64,000 nt of DNA, from contig CAMRHE010000055.1 in the NCBI GenBank assembly GCA_947044405.1, positions 676,501 through 740,500 of the forward strand, read 5' to 3'. Position 1 is the stretch's first letter. The number at the start of each line of letters is the position of its first letter. Both the position numbers and the translations under genes were made by a program. Of this stretch, positions 25,231 to 36,750 are shown piece after piece. The DNA is from Leptodactylus fallax (Eukaryota > Chordata > Amphibia > Anura > Leptodactylidae). Below the pieces are notes generated by a model. That model did not search any database. It worked only from the letters and a program-made list of their open reading frames with translations, and was not told the origin of the DNA.

Positions 25231-25607
25231 CTAAAACAGACAATTTACCACCCTTGCCAACTCCATCACTTTGCATCCTTTAATAGACACCCCTCCACTG
25301 TTTACAGCACAGTTGCAATTTTTTCTCTTGCCCCCATGATTTCTGAGCAGTGTTGTTAGTTTCAGCACCCAATATGCTATTTAGGCTTCTACTGTCAGGT
25401 GGGTGTTGCCAGACTATCTTCTTTAGCTCAGGACCACCCCCTTGACAGTAGAGAGCTTAGTTAGGTATTGAAACTAACAGTTCTGATTGATCAGAAATGG
25501 TTGAGGCTTGAGAAAAAAATTCCAACTGCTTCAGAATCAGTAGAGCGGCACCTAGTGAAAGATACAAAGAGTTGGAGTTGGTGGAGGTGGTGGAAGGTCC
25601 TCTTTAA
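25231..25607. mobile_element. TTAA-type foldback MITE 'family F', copy 1
   Basis: The left arm runs 'aactccatcactttgcatcc' through 'aattttttctcttgccccca'. The right arm is its imperfect inverse and ends 'ggtcctctttaag'. TTAA is present on the right (25604-25607); on the left the matching position reads CTAA. The better-preserved copy is 30917-31382. Confidence 0.7.
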
Positions 25608-26330
25608 GTGATTAACAATGGGTTTTCTAAAGCAGACAAGCTTTTTGATACATTGCTTGCAAGTTAATATTTCACAATAAAATGTATCTCATTAACTGGT
25701 CTGTTGTTACCATCTTTTACATTTAGAAGAGGAAAAATATACCAATTATAAGTGTTTTGTATTACATTACACATTACACATTGTGCTGGATTTCTTTTTT
25801 ATAGAGAAATTGCAAGTTTGCCATATTTTATGAGTCTGGGAGACAGAAGCGGAGCGCTAATATTAAATCATGCTGTTTGGAAGCAGCGACTTGTAAACCT
25901 TGATGCATCTTTAATTATGTGACAGCCGGATGATGGCCACTTCAGGACCTGCAGCCTCATATTTCAAGGATCTAGTCTCATTGAGGAGACTCCGACCCTT
26001 CACACTCTGCAGGATTCTTCAGTCTATTTGAACAGATTTTTTCCAATTAAGTATTAACAACCTTTTTCATTGGGAACAATTGTAGCGAGGACCCCGATGT
26101 ACACCGCAGGCTATTTGCCCCTAATTGTGCTCCCAAATATGTAATGACCTTTCTACCATGTTTTGTCTGATTTTATACTTTACTGTTATTTGGAAAAATA
26201 CTTATAAAGTTGGTTAGAATTGGAGTACTGACATAGGCTGAAAAGCCCAAGAGCTATTATCTTGTATAGGTAATAATGGTGGGTGAACCTTGCTACATTC
26301 ATTTTGTGGGCAATTGCGAGGTTATTATTA
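25608..26330. other. Unique DNA; 25740-26160 conserved-element texture
   Basis: No repeat recognised. It includes 'aaaccttgatgcatctttaa' and other non-repetitive sequence. No coding frame. Confidence 0.3.
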
Positions 26331-26870
26331 AACTTTGGGGTCTCTTTAGACTCCAGGGTATAACAAGTGGAGATCCAGGGGAGGTGCAGAGAAAATAAAA
26401 AAAAACACTGATACTCTCCTCTTCTCACCTCATCTGGGTGTCCAGCCTGTTTTCTCAGCCTCCGGTCTATACCCATGGGCTCTTGCAGACTCTTCCAGTG
26501 TCTTTTCCGATGTCACATGATCGGGGGTGACCACTAAGGCCTGTGATTGGGCCTCAGCATGGAGCGTGTTGTCATCAAGATGCTTTGACTCAGTGTCATG
26601 ATGTTGGCGCATCCACATGACCATTAAGGCCCAATCACAGGCCAACCAAAGAGGCCACAAGAGCCCATGGGTGAAAGACTGGACACTGAGGAGTGGTGAG
26701 GACAGATGAGTATCAGTGATTTTTATTTTCTATGTACATCTCCTGGGCCCCAGAAAGAGACCTCAGAGTATAACATTTTGTTAATGGCGAATCCAAAAAA
26801 TCATGGGTTTGGCTAAACCTCGAAATTTTGGAGAAGATTCATAGTAAATCGAATTGCTCATTTCTTATAA
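26331..26870. mobile_element. Large foldback copy of 'family B'
   Basis: 26331-26790 is an imperfect hairpin with arms of about 200 bases. The left arm has 'gggtctctttagactccagg', 'aacactgatactctcc', 'acccatgggctcttg' and 'cctgtgattgggcct'. The right arm carries the inverse of each in reverse order. The flank 26791-26870 ('gggtttggctaaacctcgaa') is the subterminal part of family B. This is the most complete hairpin form of the family in the window. Confidence 0.75.
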
Positions 26871-27999
26871 GGAAAAGTAAGTATTATTTTGCTGCCACCT
26901 ATTTTAGGGAACTAGTTCAATAAAAACATATTAGATCTCTGGAGAGAGTTCAGAGGGCAACCTAATTTATGGGAGGTATGGAAGATCTCTGTTATTAGGA
27001 GGAGACTCCTCCGCAGATTCCACCAAAAATCAGACTTTTCAGTATAAAAAAAGAAAACACCTTTAAAGGAAGTGCAATTCCAACAGAAATTTTGGAAGCA
27101 TTAATTTACAGTCCAAAGTGTGGAGCATGGAACATATTCTTACAGGATTTGGTAATAGCTAAAATGTAAATAGGTAAAAGTCTGGATAGAAATAACAAAG
27201 GGTTGTTGTAGACCACAATATGAAGGTTACTGATGTTCATATAGAATGTTGATCCAAACATCTGTCCAATAGCCATCAGGGGTCAGATAGGAATTTTTTT
27301 TTCCATTTGATGGGAAAATGGAATAAAAGTGTAATTATGTAATATAGTAATCTCTGCTCTTTCTATAACATGCATGTTGCCACCACTCGTTTGAATACTA
27401 TGGACACAGTGGCCAATTGGCCACCATGGATTGGTAGATGGAAATCACGCCACAACTTTTTCCCCAATAGGAAAGGATCCTAAGGGTTGGACCTTGACCT
27501 ATCAGGTATTTATGGAATGTCCCATGGATATATTCTAAATGTGTAAAATTTAAATATCTCTTTAAAGGGAAATTTCACCTTTAAACATCTTTGTTATATT
27601 TTTATCTTCTGGGGTCTCATCAATAGGGCCAGGTTGCTACAGTCTAACTGTGCTTTATTAATAGTGAATGTGAATGGGCAGGATGCCAGATAGCATTGAT
27701 CAGTCCTGAACTGTGTAACCCAAATTTGACTATTTTCATACATAGTTATAAAGTTTTACTTTTCACATCTATTGGTTGTAACGTTACACAAGACAATATC
27801 CTTCTTTTTCTCTTCTTCTAGCCATTCAGATATATGATATTGGCTTTAGAAGAATTTTTTGCAACTAATTTGCTGTCTGTATATTCACCTTCGGCGTCAA
27901 TTAGGCTCCAGATATTCATCCATAGTTTTGATCCAGAAGAAGACAAAATCCTTCCTATAAGGTAACATCCAATTGCTCCATATTAAGGGAAAAAGTTCT
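26871..27999. other. Unassigned, with solo TTAAAGG-type ends
   Basis: 'ctttaaaggaagtgcaattc' (27061) and 'ctttaaagggaaatttcacc' (27561) are recurrent TTAA-element starts without a clear partner end. Nothing else is recognised. Confidence 0.35.
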
Positions 28000-28330
28000 G
28001 GGTCTACAACTCAGTTACACAGTTAGTACAGTTGAAAAAAGACATATGTCCACCAAGTTCAACCAAGGGATGGCAAAGGACGTGGCTTTACGGAACAGGG
28101 TTAGAAAAACAAGAATTCTATGCGGTAACATAAGCACCAATGTTATTTTTCTGTAAGACATCTAAGCCTTTCTTGAAGTTGTCAGCTGTGACTGCTATGA
28201 TCAGCTCCTATGGTGACTATTCCATAGATCTTATGGTAAAGAAGTTGTATCTCCTCTGAACATTGAACCTTTTCTTCTCTAGATGATTCCAATAAAGAGC
28301 TTTTGCTATAGATCTAATTGTCTTCTCCAT
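28000..28330. repeat. Dispersed amphibian-type repeat
   Basis: It contains 'agtacagttgaaaaaagaca', 'tgtccaccaagttcaaccaa' and, further on, 'gactattccatagatctt' and 'attgaaccttttcttctcta'. I recognise this order of words as a widely dispersed repeat in frog genomes. Its class is not clear to me from sequence, and it has no open frame. Confidence 0.55.
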
Positions 28331-28974
28331 GGAGCACAACCTCAAGTGAGTTTAAGTGGACATTTTCTTTGCAACCTGTGGCCATTGTCTTTGGTTCATG
28401 CATTAGCTTGTCGTCCTCTGCCTTACTGACTGACATCGCCAAAACTGCTTGTTGAATTTCTGCCACAGTAAACTCTTCTCCCGCTCCATAGTACTTGTTG
28501 CTATTTACAGTATATTTCCCATTCTTCAGTCATAGCAAGAAAATCTCATCAGACCATCTTGTCATGAAGCCCTGAGGCTAGACTAGTACTTGAGAAGCTA
28601 ACCCCTTAGGGGTTCTCCTTGATCACTTCTTGGTTTCTGGGGAATCTTACAGACATGGCCTGGCAAAATATGGGCTGAAGTTATAAAAAGAGCAGTTTCT
28701 TGGAGTTTAATCTGCTCAATTCTTCTTTAAATTGCAACAATAAGCAACTAATATGTAAATCTGACCCAGTATCATTTATATTCCTTTAAAATACTGGAAC
28801 ATGATACGGGCAGATGTAGCACTGTTTGACTTGCCTTTCCGCAGCGTGTTAACTTTCTGTGCCGTAATATGCTGTTTCTGAAGACAACTCTTTACCATGA
28901 ATCCTACAATGAAATCCACTTTCTGTCCCCTGTTTCTCGACTGGCATTAGAAATCTTCACTCATCCTGTGGAAT
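28331..28974. other. Unassigned non-coding DNA
   Basis: No repeat or gene recognised; 28730-28974 is non-repetitive. Confidence 0.3.
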
Positions 28975-29220
28975 TCTAAAACATAGAACCATGCTTCTGG
29001 TGTCACAGAAAAGATGACATTCTCAGCTTTGATATGCCGCCACAATTGTATATTTACCACCAGTTGTATATTTAACTCCTATATCCCAACTGTGTTTTCA
29101 ACTGGTGATATCTCAGGTTCGAACTGTGATATTGGTGGCATATGAAAGCTGAGAATCTCATCTTTCATACGACACCAGAAGAAGGTTCTATATATCATAG
29201 TGTCTTAGATGTTTGAAATG
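28975..29220. mobile_element. Foldback MITE with ~55-base arms
   Basis: The left arm 'agaaccatgcttctggtgtc' and further 'cattctcagctttgatatgc' is matched by the inverse of the right arm ('agaaccttcttctggtgtcg', 'gattctcagctttcatatgc'). The arms lie at about 28985-29045 and 29140-29197. The outer ends are 'ctaaaaca' and inversely 'ctaagaca'. Non-coding. Confidence 0.75.
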
Positions 29221-29459
29221 ACCCCCTTTTGGGATCATCTTATCCATATTACTCCAGTACTCCCCTCTGTTCGTGGATTCTGTCCCCGATTCCACTTGAA
29301 AAATCTGCACTTTTCGGGTGGAAACAGGGTGGAAACCCATCGGACTCCATTATAGTCTATGAGGTCCCCAGTTTTCCGCGGGTACCCGCTTTTTAGGTTT
29401 CTGTTTTTCTGGTCCCTAAGCGGACTCGAAGAACAGAAACCCCAACGCTAGTGTAACAA
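29221..29459. repeat. Dispersed repeat fragment
   Basis: Words such as 'cttttcgggtggaaacaggg' and 'ttttccgcgggtacccgc' belong to a style of CG-containing MITE seen elsewhere in the window. The ends were not resolved. Confidence 0.35.
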
Positions 29460-30257
29460 TAGAGAAAAAAGGGAAAGAAAGTGGATTTCTATGCAGGATT
29501 TCATGGAAAGGAGCCAAAATCCGCTAATAAATTACATAATGTATCAATAACACAAATTCTGCCTGACAATGAAAAGTTGTTCGAAAGTTTTGGCATCTTT
29601 GTATGGTCAAAAATACAAAAACAAAATAACAACAACAACAATTTTGTAAATGCCTCTATGTGGAAAAAAGCAGGTCAATGTGCCGCTTGTACAATGCTGC
29701 ACTGAGCAAGTATTGAAATCTTTTCATCATTCCAGACCAGACTGCCTAAGAAAATGCTGACAATTCACCAATTATTTTCCTCTTATTAAGAAGTAATGCA
29801 AATAGATTTAAATTAACCCCAGGATAGTTCCAGCTTTACGTAATTCCAGCATATGGTGAGTGAGCAGGTTCCAAGGAAACGCTAGATGCCAAACTTTTCA
29901 GATACATCTTTAGGGGCATCATTATTTCCTCCATTGAATTTACCATATGAATAGGAACAAGTGTTAAATCTTCCTTCTGAGCAGCCTTCAAACGAGACGC
30001 ATAATACACGACGGTAATTCAAAGGAATTACTAACATGCTGATCTGGAAATACTATTTTAATACAAATCTGCTCTTTGCACGTTTTATAAAAGAGATTTG
30101 ATTAAATTTGTAAACACGTACATGAGAAGGGAACATTGAGAAGGCAATTTACTCTTCTGGGTTTATTAGATGAGCTTCAAATTGGAAAGTTAGAGCAAGC
30201 GCAAATTTCATTTACCCTTTGAAGGTGTTGTCAAATATCTTATTAGGGAGTTGTGTA
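29460..30257. other. Candidate conserved non-coding block (~800 bp)
   Basis: This is the longest repeat-poor stretch in the middle of the window, lying between two repeat blocks. Composition is AT-biased without homopolymers, with dense words such as 'taataaattacataatg', 'agtaatgcaaatagattt' (octamer-like ATGCAAAT) and 'tttgattaaatttgtaaac'. The only open frame (74 codons at 29481-29705) has a poly-Asn run and no family. The texture is that of a vertebrate enhancer cluster. Confidence 0.4.
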
Positions 30258-30802
30258 TTAAAGGAAGTCTGTCATCCCTAAAGTGCCTCCCAAACCAATC
30301 ATAGCGCTATGTACAGGCCTTTAGTAAGAGTATGTCCACAAACCGATGAAGCAATGCAGGGATAATGATCTTTTTATGGATATGCAATTCAGCCTTAAGT
30401 GCATTGGGGGCGGGGCCTGATTTGTCAGATTTGCCTACAGATCCCACAAGTGCTCTAACTTCCCTATGAAATTGCTGTCCAATATAACCCCTTTAGCTGT
30501 GAAGGACATTTTCAGCACTGTCTGTGTTTACAGCTGTCTATAAGTAAATCTGGTCAGGCCTCGCCCCTGATGCACTGGGGACTGATTTGCATATTCATAA
30601 AAAGATTATTATCTCTGCATTGTTTCATTGGTTTGTGGTCATGAAGGTATGTTTTGACTCCTACTAAAGGCCCCCCACTATGTCTGGTTCAGGAGGTATT
30701 TTAGAGCTGACAGACTCCCTATGTTTCTGCTCATATTAAAGACCCCTACATGGCACTATTATTGGATTGGGAGGCATTTTGGACCTGACAGATTCCCTTT
30801 AA
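30258..30802. mobile_element. TTAA-flanked large foldback element 'family G'
   Basis: TTAA lies at both ends (30258-30261 and 30799-30802), with inverted termini 'ttaaaggaagtctgtca' and, from the right, 'ttaaagggaatctgtcag'. Long arms follow: 'gcctcccaaaccaatcatag' on the left, 'ctattattggattgggaggc' on the right. Deeper in, 'ggataatgatctttttatgg' is matched by 'ataaaaagattattatctct'. The right end carries an extra partial copy of the terminus ('gagctgacagactccctatg'), so it has been duplicated. Non-coding. Confidence 0.82.
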
Positions 30803-30916
30803 AAACTTGATCTGGGACCCGAATCTATTAGGCAAAGCGTAAAAATGGCTTTAAAGATTGTCCATGTACATGAAAATGGTGTAATGCTTCATTTCCCCTG
30901 CAGGGATATTGACCAA
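30803..30916. other. Short spacer between two foldbacks
   Basis: 114 bases separate two TTAA-type elements. No feature recognised. Confidence 0.4.
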
Positions 30917-31382
30917 TTAAAAAGGACCTATCACCACTTCCATCAACTCCACCTTTTTGCATCCTCTAATAGGGACTGTTTCACTGATTCTAGTGCAGTT
31001 GGATTTTTTTTCTCTAGCCCCCACCGTTTCCGAGCAAACAGTGCTGTTAGTTTTGGTGCCTGATATGCTAATTAGGCTCTCTACTGTGAAGTGGGTGGTG
31101 TCATGTAAGAGCAGGCAAGGGGGCGTGATTCTGAGCAATGATATTGTTGCCTCTTATTGGACAGTTTCAGGGAAATCTAAATCACATCCCTTGCCTGCTC
31201 CTGTCTGACACCACTCTACAGCAGAGAGCCTAGTTAGCATATGAGGCAGCAAAACTGCACTAATTGCTCAGAGATGGTGGGGACTAGAGAAAATATTTCA
31301 ACTGCTCCAGAATCAGTAAAGTGGTGCCTATTAATGTCTACAAAGAGCTGGGATTGGTGGAGATGGTGATAGCTCCTCTTTA
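30917..31382. mobile_element. TTAA-flanked foldback MITE 'family F', copy 2
   Basis: TTAA occurs at 30917-30920 and 31379-31382. The left arm has 'cacttccatcaactccacct' and 'tgatatgctaattaggctct'; the right arm contains the inverses, including 'agagcctagttagcatatga' and 'gagctgggattggtggagat'. The central loop is itself partly palindromic ('gagcaggcaagggggcgtg' against 'atcccttgcctgctcctg'). Non-coding; piggyBac-like by target site only. Confidence 0.82.
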
Positions 31383-31830
31383 AGGTGCCCATACCCCTTG
31401 ATGCTGGTCAAATACTCCTTTGGTAAATGGCTATATCTCCTGATTCTTCTATATACTTATACACTAACCTCAGCTGAATGTACAGTATGTGTTTTCAATG
31501 GATAGAGTGGAGTAATCTCCAAGAAGAACAAAAGTATTGGCAATGAAATTATGCAGATTCTTCTTTTTACCTACATTATTTGATGGGGAGAGTCAGGAGG
31601 CCTCCATAGTATTGGGCAGGTTCTGTGAAAATCAGTGGGTTCAGACAAGTTCTCTATAATACATATGTGGGCCTTAACCATGGGGCAAATGGTGCACTTG
31701 CGCCAGGCCCTATGGTTGCAGGGGGGCCCCTTGGGACAGTCCCAGCACTGCATCTGCCATGAGGCCTCAGGTGGAAGAATGCCGAGGGTGACACTGAAAG
31801 TATTTGGGACCAGAAATGTCTGAAACGCAA
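31383..31830. other. No recognisable feature
   Basis: Unassigned non-coding DNA. Frames on both strands overlap and have no family. Confidence 0.35.
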
Positions 31831-32095
31831 CTGTTATTACTATACTCTGGGATCTTGTCACAATATAATGAGCGGAGGCCCCAGGGGAGGTGAATAAACA
31901 TAATAAACAGTGTTACTCTCCTCACCTGGGCTCCGGCGCTAGTGTTCAGGCCTGTCCTGGTCACAGAGTCATGAATGACATCAGAGACCATTGAGGCCTG
32001 GGACTCATGTGGTTACATTAGCGTCATTATTTGTGACTGATTTGACTGCTGAGGACCAATCACAGGCCTCAGTGGTCTCTAACAACAATACAAGG
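31831..32095. mobile_element. 'Family B' copy
   Basis: 'actatactctgggatcttgt', 'ggaggccccaggggaggtga' and 'tctcctcacctgggctccgg' are the family B core. The stretch ends with 'caatcacaggcctcagtggt'. Terminal repeats are not clear. Confidence 0.6.
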
Positions 32096-32502
32096 GGTAG
32101 CACTACTATGATAATGTAAGGACTTCAGGATATACTGAACTGACATATCTATATGCATTAATTGATTAATTGATTCATTGATTTAGTGACTGATTCCTTG
32201 ATGTCAAGTAGTTTGCCTACTGCTTGGTACCAGTGGTCAGAGCATCCATCACAAACATTACCGAGGTCTGGCCATACACATTGGATGAATATTGATAAAA
32301 AAAAATTCATGGCCTGTTGCACGTGAATGTGGCTGAGCTGCAATACCAAGCACAGCCACTATACAGGGTATGGTGCTGTGCTTGGAAAGTTGTGAAGAGA
32401 CCTCTTTAAACAGATGATCAGTATGGGTTATGGGATCCCATTCCCCACTGGATCTAACATTAGTGACCTATTCTGAGGATACGTCATCCATATTTAAAGG
32501 GG
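32096..32502. other. Unassigned, with a 'family A' fragment near 32330
   Basis: 'gctgagctgcaataccaagc' (32331) is the family A hallmark. The rest is unassigned. Confidence 0.4.
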
Positions 32503-32780
32503 TTAAGTCACAAATAGTATTGATCCTCATAGGATAGACGATAAATACCTAATTGTGGAGGTCTGACCGCTGAGGCCCCCCACCATTGTGAATTCAACAG
32601 TCAGGCTGACGGTAGGCGTGTCACTTGGTGAATAGCGCCTCCATTCACTTCGATAGGAGCGCCGGAGATCGCTGTACTTCACTTATCTGTGGAACTCCCA
32701 TTGAAATCAATGGGAGCGTGGATTCATCTGTCCTTGAAGTGACATGGATTTGTAGAAGTTTCAGACCCGCACCGATAAGG
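32503..32780. repeat. Dispersed repeat with TTAAAGGGG end
   Basis: It starts 'ttaaaggggttaagtcacaa' and continues with 'ggtctgaccgctgaggcccc' and 'tcacttggtgaatagcgcct'. Similar openings appear at 9158 and 34596. Non-coding. Confidence 0.5.
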
Positions 32781-34037
32781 TATATATACTTTGCTTAGCC
32801 ATGGGAAAAAATAGTCTGGAGCCAACTTACTGAGATCTAAGGGGGAGTTTTCTAGATTGTGCAGGCAGGGGGAGTAGATAAGCTGTGACATCACCTATTG
32901 TGAGTAGTTGATGTAATGATGGGTCTGTGATGTAAATGAGGTGACTGCTGCAAATAACCCCTACAGAGTTGGGAAGTGTCAGTCTATTACTGAGCTTAGT
33001 GCTCAGAATGAAAATTGCAGGACATTTGTTTAAAAAATATAGATAGTGACATGAAAAATGAAAAAAAAAATATCCTCAAAAAGTCTTTAAAAATGTGTTT
33101 AAAACATGGATCATCTTCTGGTGACACATTCCCTTTAAGTCCCAAAAAATTTCAAATCTATCCCTGTAAGAACTGGCCTAGTCCCAATGACTTTTTCCAT
33201 TATACATTTATTTGAATTTCTAAGATTACATGTTTTTGCTTCTTGCCTTAGACAAGATGTCTTAGATCATTGCTCCTCTTCCTATTTTGGCTGAATAGAA
33301 ATTCAGAATGAATCAAGCTGGCAGCCTGGGATATAACTGCACGAATAGGTAGGACGTACGATTGTTAGCAATGAAAATGTAGAAATTATTTTCACATAAA
33401 TTTGATAAAATATAGCAATGTCATATACAATTTATTGTTTACGGCTAGGCTTACTTGTGTATTCACAAGAGTCCACTAGGGGGCAGAAGGCTACTTGTAT
33501 TATGACAAGCATAAACAAGCAGAGAACTATCCACAGCAAGAATTAAGACTATGAAAAGTTTGGAGATCAAAGACTGCAAGGAATGGTGGAGGGTGTGAGT
33601 CATTCCTAAGCTAAATATTACGGCTGGAATTATTATTTTCTCGCTGTGTCTCACTGTAGACATGTGTGGGTTTTGGATATACAGATGTAGCCATCTTCAT
33701 CTTCACTGAACCATCATAACTAACAACAAAAGCCACTGAAAGCAATAGAAAAATATCAAGATAAAGTGATTAGCAACTGTTTATTTTACACACTAAAAGT
33801 CATGTTAAGCGACTGCTACGACTACTAGAGCGGGAGTTTTAGATGCAGGTTACAAGTTGCACATGACTTTGCCAGCATAGACCTCAATGTAAGTCACAGG
33901 TGACTGCAATTTGCATAAAACACGTCTGCAAATTTTCATTCCAAATCCTTCCTCTAAAATATTCATGCAAGAGCAAGTTGCAGACAAATCAGTCAGTTTT
34001 TGCTCATGCAACATGTAATTGACTCGATGTTGTGTAG
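32781..34037. other. Mostly unassigned
   Basis: 'cattccctttaagtcc' near 33126 is a TTAA-type element terminus. 33240-33660 is non-repetitive. No gene recognised. Confidence 0.35.
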
Positions 34038-34230
34038 CTAGAGATGGGCTAAACCTTGGACGATTCATTTTCTTTCAAGTTTGGATGGTTCAGCCCAAAG
34101 ATTTGTTCTTCTACGAACGAGAAGTGAAGTTATTATACTCTGGCATCTCTTCAGACCCCATAGTATAATAGGTGGACCCAGGGAAGGTGTAAAAAATAAC
34201 AAATAGTTATACACACCTTCCCTCTCCTCT
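34038..34230. mobile_element. 'Family B' copy, reverse orientation
   Basis: It begins 'tagagatgggctaaaccttg', the hAT-like terminus seen inverted at 1575 and 55341. It continues to 'ttattatactctggcatctc', 'ttcagaccccatagtataat' and 'gggaaggtgt'. The far end was not resolved. Confidence 0.6.
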
Positions 34231-34289
34231 TCGGGGCATCCTTGCAGCGTCAGGCGCTCCCTCTGAGTCCCCTTCTGGTAAGGGGTATT

Positions 34290-34599
34290 CTGGTAATAAC
34301 AAGTTATCCCCAATCCACTGTATAGGGAATAACAGTAAGGTCAGTGGGGGGGTCTGACAAGTGGGACTCCCACTGATCATGAGAAGGAGTCCTGAGTCCT
34401 CCCATTTAGATACAGCACTTTTATGGGGCTTCTTAGGAGAAGCAGAGTAAAAGAGTTATACCTGGTCCTCACATTGGATTGATTGGTGCTCCATTTATAT
34501 GGGGTGGGGGGGGACGACTCAGGACCCCCAGCAGTGAAGCACATGTCCTCTATACAGTGTATAGGAAGTAGCTTGTTATACCCCAAATACACCCCTTAA
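34290..34599. mobile_element. Foldback MITE ending in TTAA
   Basis: The left arm 'taacaagttatccccaatcc' then 'actgtatagg' is matched by the inverse of the right arm ('taacaagctacttcctatac'). Inner arms share 'cctgagtcctccc' and 'gactcaggacccc'. The right end reads 'cacccctta' into TTAA at 34596-34599. Confidence 0.65.
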
Positions 34600-34740
34600 A
34601 GGGGTTACTTATTGATGACCTACCTTTAGGATAGATCATGAATATTTGATTGGTAGTTGTTTGAAGAGACAGCGCCATACATTGTATTGTGGCTGTGCTT
34701 GGTATTGCAGCTCTGCCTCATTCAGTTCCATGCGACTCAA
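34596..34740. repeat. Abutting TTAAAGGGG repeat with 'family A' tail
   Basis: It starts at the very TTAA that ends the previous foldback ('ttaaaggggttacttattga') and runs into 'gtattgcagctctgcctcat', a family A hallmark. Two elements thus share one TTAA. Confidence 0.5.
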
Positions 34741-36280
34741 CTGCAAACAGGCCACGTGACAAATGTACGTGACATCACGTGGCCTGTGATTTGGTCTAGT
34801 ACACCTTCAGCCAATATGAAAAATGGATATGCATGTATGGCTGAATAAACTGAGTACACAATCATATAATAAATAGTATGATTCTTTATTATATAAGCCT
34901 ACTGCCCCTCAGCTTGGAGTGGCTGTTCCTTGAGGGTCCTGGGTATTGGACCCCTTCATATCAGATATTGATGATCTATTATATCTCCTCTGCATTGTAC
35001 TTGTGGCAATATTGCTAAGATAAAAAAAGTTTACCGTAAACTTTCCGCTTCAACTACCTGCACCATTACCGGCAGCGACATAAATTTTCCCATAATTAGG
35101 TAGTTAATGTAAGGACAGTATTGATCAGCCGCAAGCAGCCGCCAGGTGAGACGATTAATCCAGAATTGACGTAATGGCGGGATAGTTCTCATATCCAGGC
35201 AGAGCCGGGAGTCAGCTGTCTGCGCATCTAGTTACATATATAAAGGTACAGCCGCCTCTGTTAGGGTAAGATTAAAGGGACGAGTGTGTAGACTAATTCT
35301 GGAGTAGAAGCTCTTCAGGGCTCATTGATATGCCCCGCAGAGCTGCTCTCAGACACCTGGAAATCACATGCTGTGCAGAACTGACGGCTTTTACGTTGAT
35401 GGTTTTGGGCATGTAAATGAACGCGAGAAGTGTTCACTTTTATCTTCCCTTAGGTTACCCTTAGGCAGGAGACTGCTTCATGACAGAACTTGTAGATATT
35501 TAACCAATTAATGGAAGCGAAAACCTGATGGCGGTATTATGTGGCGAATTGTTACATGTCTATGATTAAAAGAGTTGTCCAAGATTAGGAACAAAATCAG
35601 GGACAGCCGAGGTGGGTGTAAAACAAAAAAAAAAAGATATACTCACCTATCCCCTAGACACACCTAGACTCACATGACCATCGAGACCAATCAGTGGCCT
35701 CAGTGGTGGCTGGTAAGGAAACAGTAATGTATGTGAGCACATATACAGTCTCCTTATCAAGTGATTCTACAGAGACCATATAGCATTTCCTTACTGTGAA
35801 GTGGATTTGTCATAGAAATTAATACTAGCAGATATCTTATGGGTAGTCATACAGAATATGTGATATAATAAATTATTATTACTGATATTGTATGCCTCCT
35901 ATATCTGTGAACATGCACAATATTAAGAGAAATTAATTATATAAAAGTTCAAGGCGTCTTCCAGTTTTAGGGTTTTCAGGACATTGATTTCAATATTGTC
36001 ATAGTTTATCGACATACACATATGATAGTCACAGGCAAGCTTACAAGGCTTAGGCTGGTTCGGGTCATGATCTGTGTGTTATGCACCAACTGAACATGAC
36101 TCGATGACCTGTACTGACATACTGACTTCAGTTCAGCCAAGTCAGTCTGTAAATGTATAATAGATATGGTCATGAGCTCTGGGACTTGCACCTACTGTAT
36201 GTGGTGAACAGGGGTTGCATATGACAAGGTGAGTGCCTGTCGCTGCATTGTGGTAGAGAATGAGTGGAGAAGTGGCCGCA
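34741..36280. other. Unassigned; 35000-35580 conserved-element texture
   Basis: 35000-35580 is non-repetitive. 35620-35730 ('gatatactcacctatcccct', 'caatcagtggcctcagtgg') is a fragment related to the foldback at 51441-51785. No coding frame recognised. Confidence 0.3.
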
Positions 36281-36550
36281 TACACTACTGTGCAAAAGTG
36301 TTAGGAAAAAATGCTGAAAAGAATGCTTTCAGAAAAAGAAGGGTTAATAGTTTATTTTTGTCAATTAACAAATGAAGTGAATGAAGAAAAGAGAAATCTA
36401 AATCCCATCAATATTTGATGTGACCTTTGCCCTTTGCCTTCCATCAATTCTTTTTAGAACACTTACAGACAGTTTCGGAAGGAATTCGGTAGGGAGGTTG
36501 TTCCTGCCATCTTGGAGAACCAAGCACAGATCTTCTGTGGATGTAGGCTC
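36281..36550. mobile_element. Second Tc1-like family, copy 2 (left half only)
   Basis: This keeps the best-preserved terminus of the family in the window ('tactgtgcaaaagtg') and 'gggttaatagtttatttttg'. The minus strand then shows transposase C-terminus words ('PTSTEDL' region; 'NNLP' reads as 'TTSLP' after a frameshift). The copy stops at about 36550, where family B sequence begins, so the rest is deleted or replaced. Confidence 0.85.
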
Positions 36551-36700
36551 CGGACATTACAAGGAAAGTAGCAGACGCTGCAAGAGAGGTAATGGAAGGG
36601 GAGTATAATTTTTTTTTTTTTTTTTACACCTCCCCTGGGCCTCCTCCTATAATATTCTGGAGTCTGAAGAGACCCCAAAGTATAATAATGTCTCATTCAG
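36551..36700. mobile_element. 'Family B' fragment fused to the Tc1-like copy
   Basis: After a T-run at about 36609-36625 it reads 'acacctcccctgggcctcct' and 'attctggagtctgaagagac', then 'cagtttgacgtaagttcggc'. The junction with the Tc1-like copy at about 36550 has no spacer. Confidence 0.6.
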
Positions 36701-36750
36701 TTTGACGTAAGTTCGGCTGTGTTTGTCTTAGAGAACTAGAAAATAGATAA

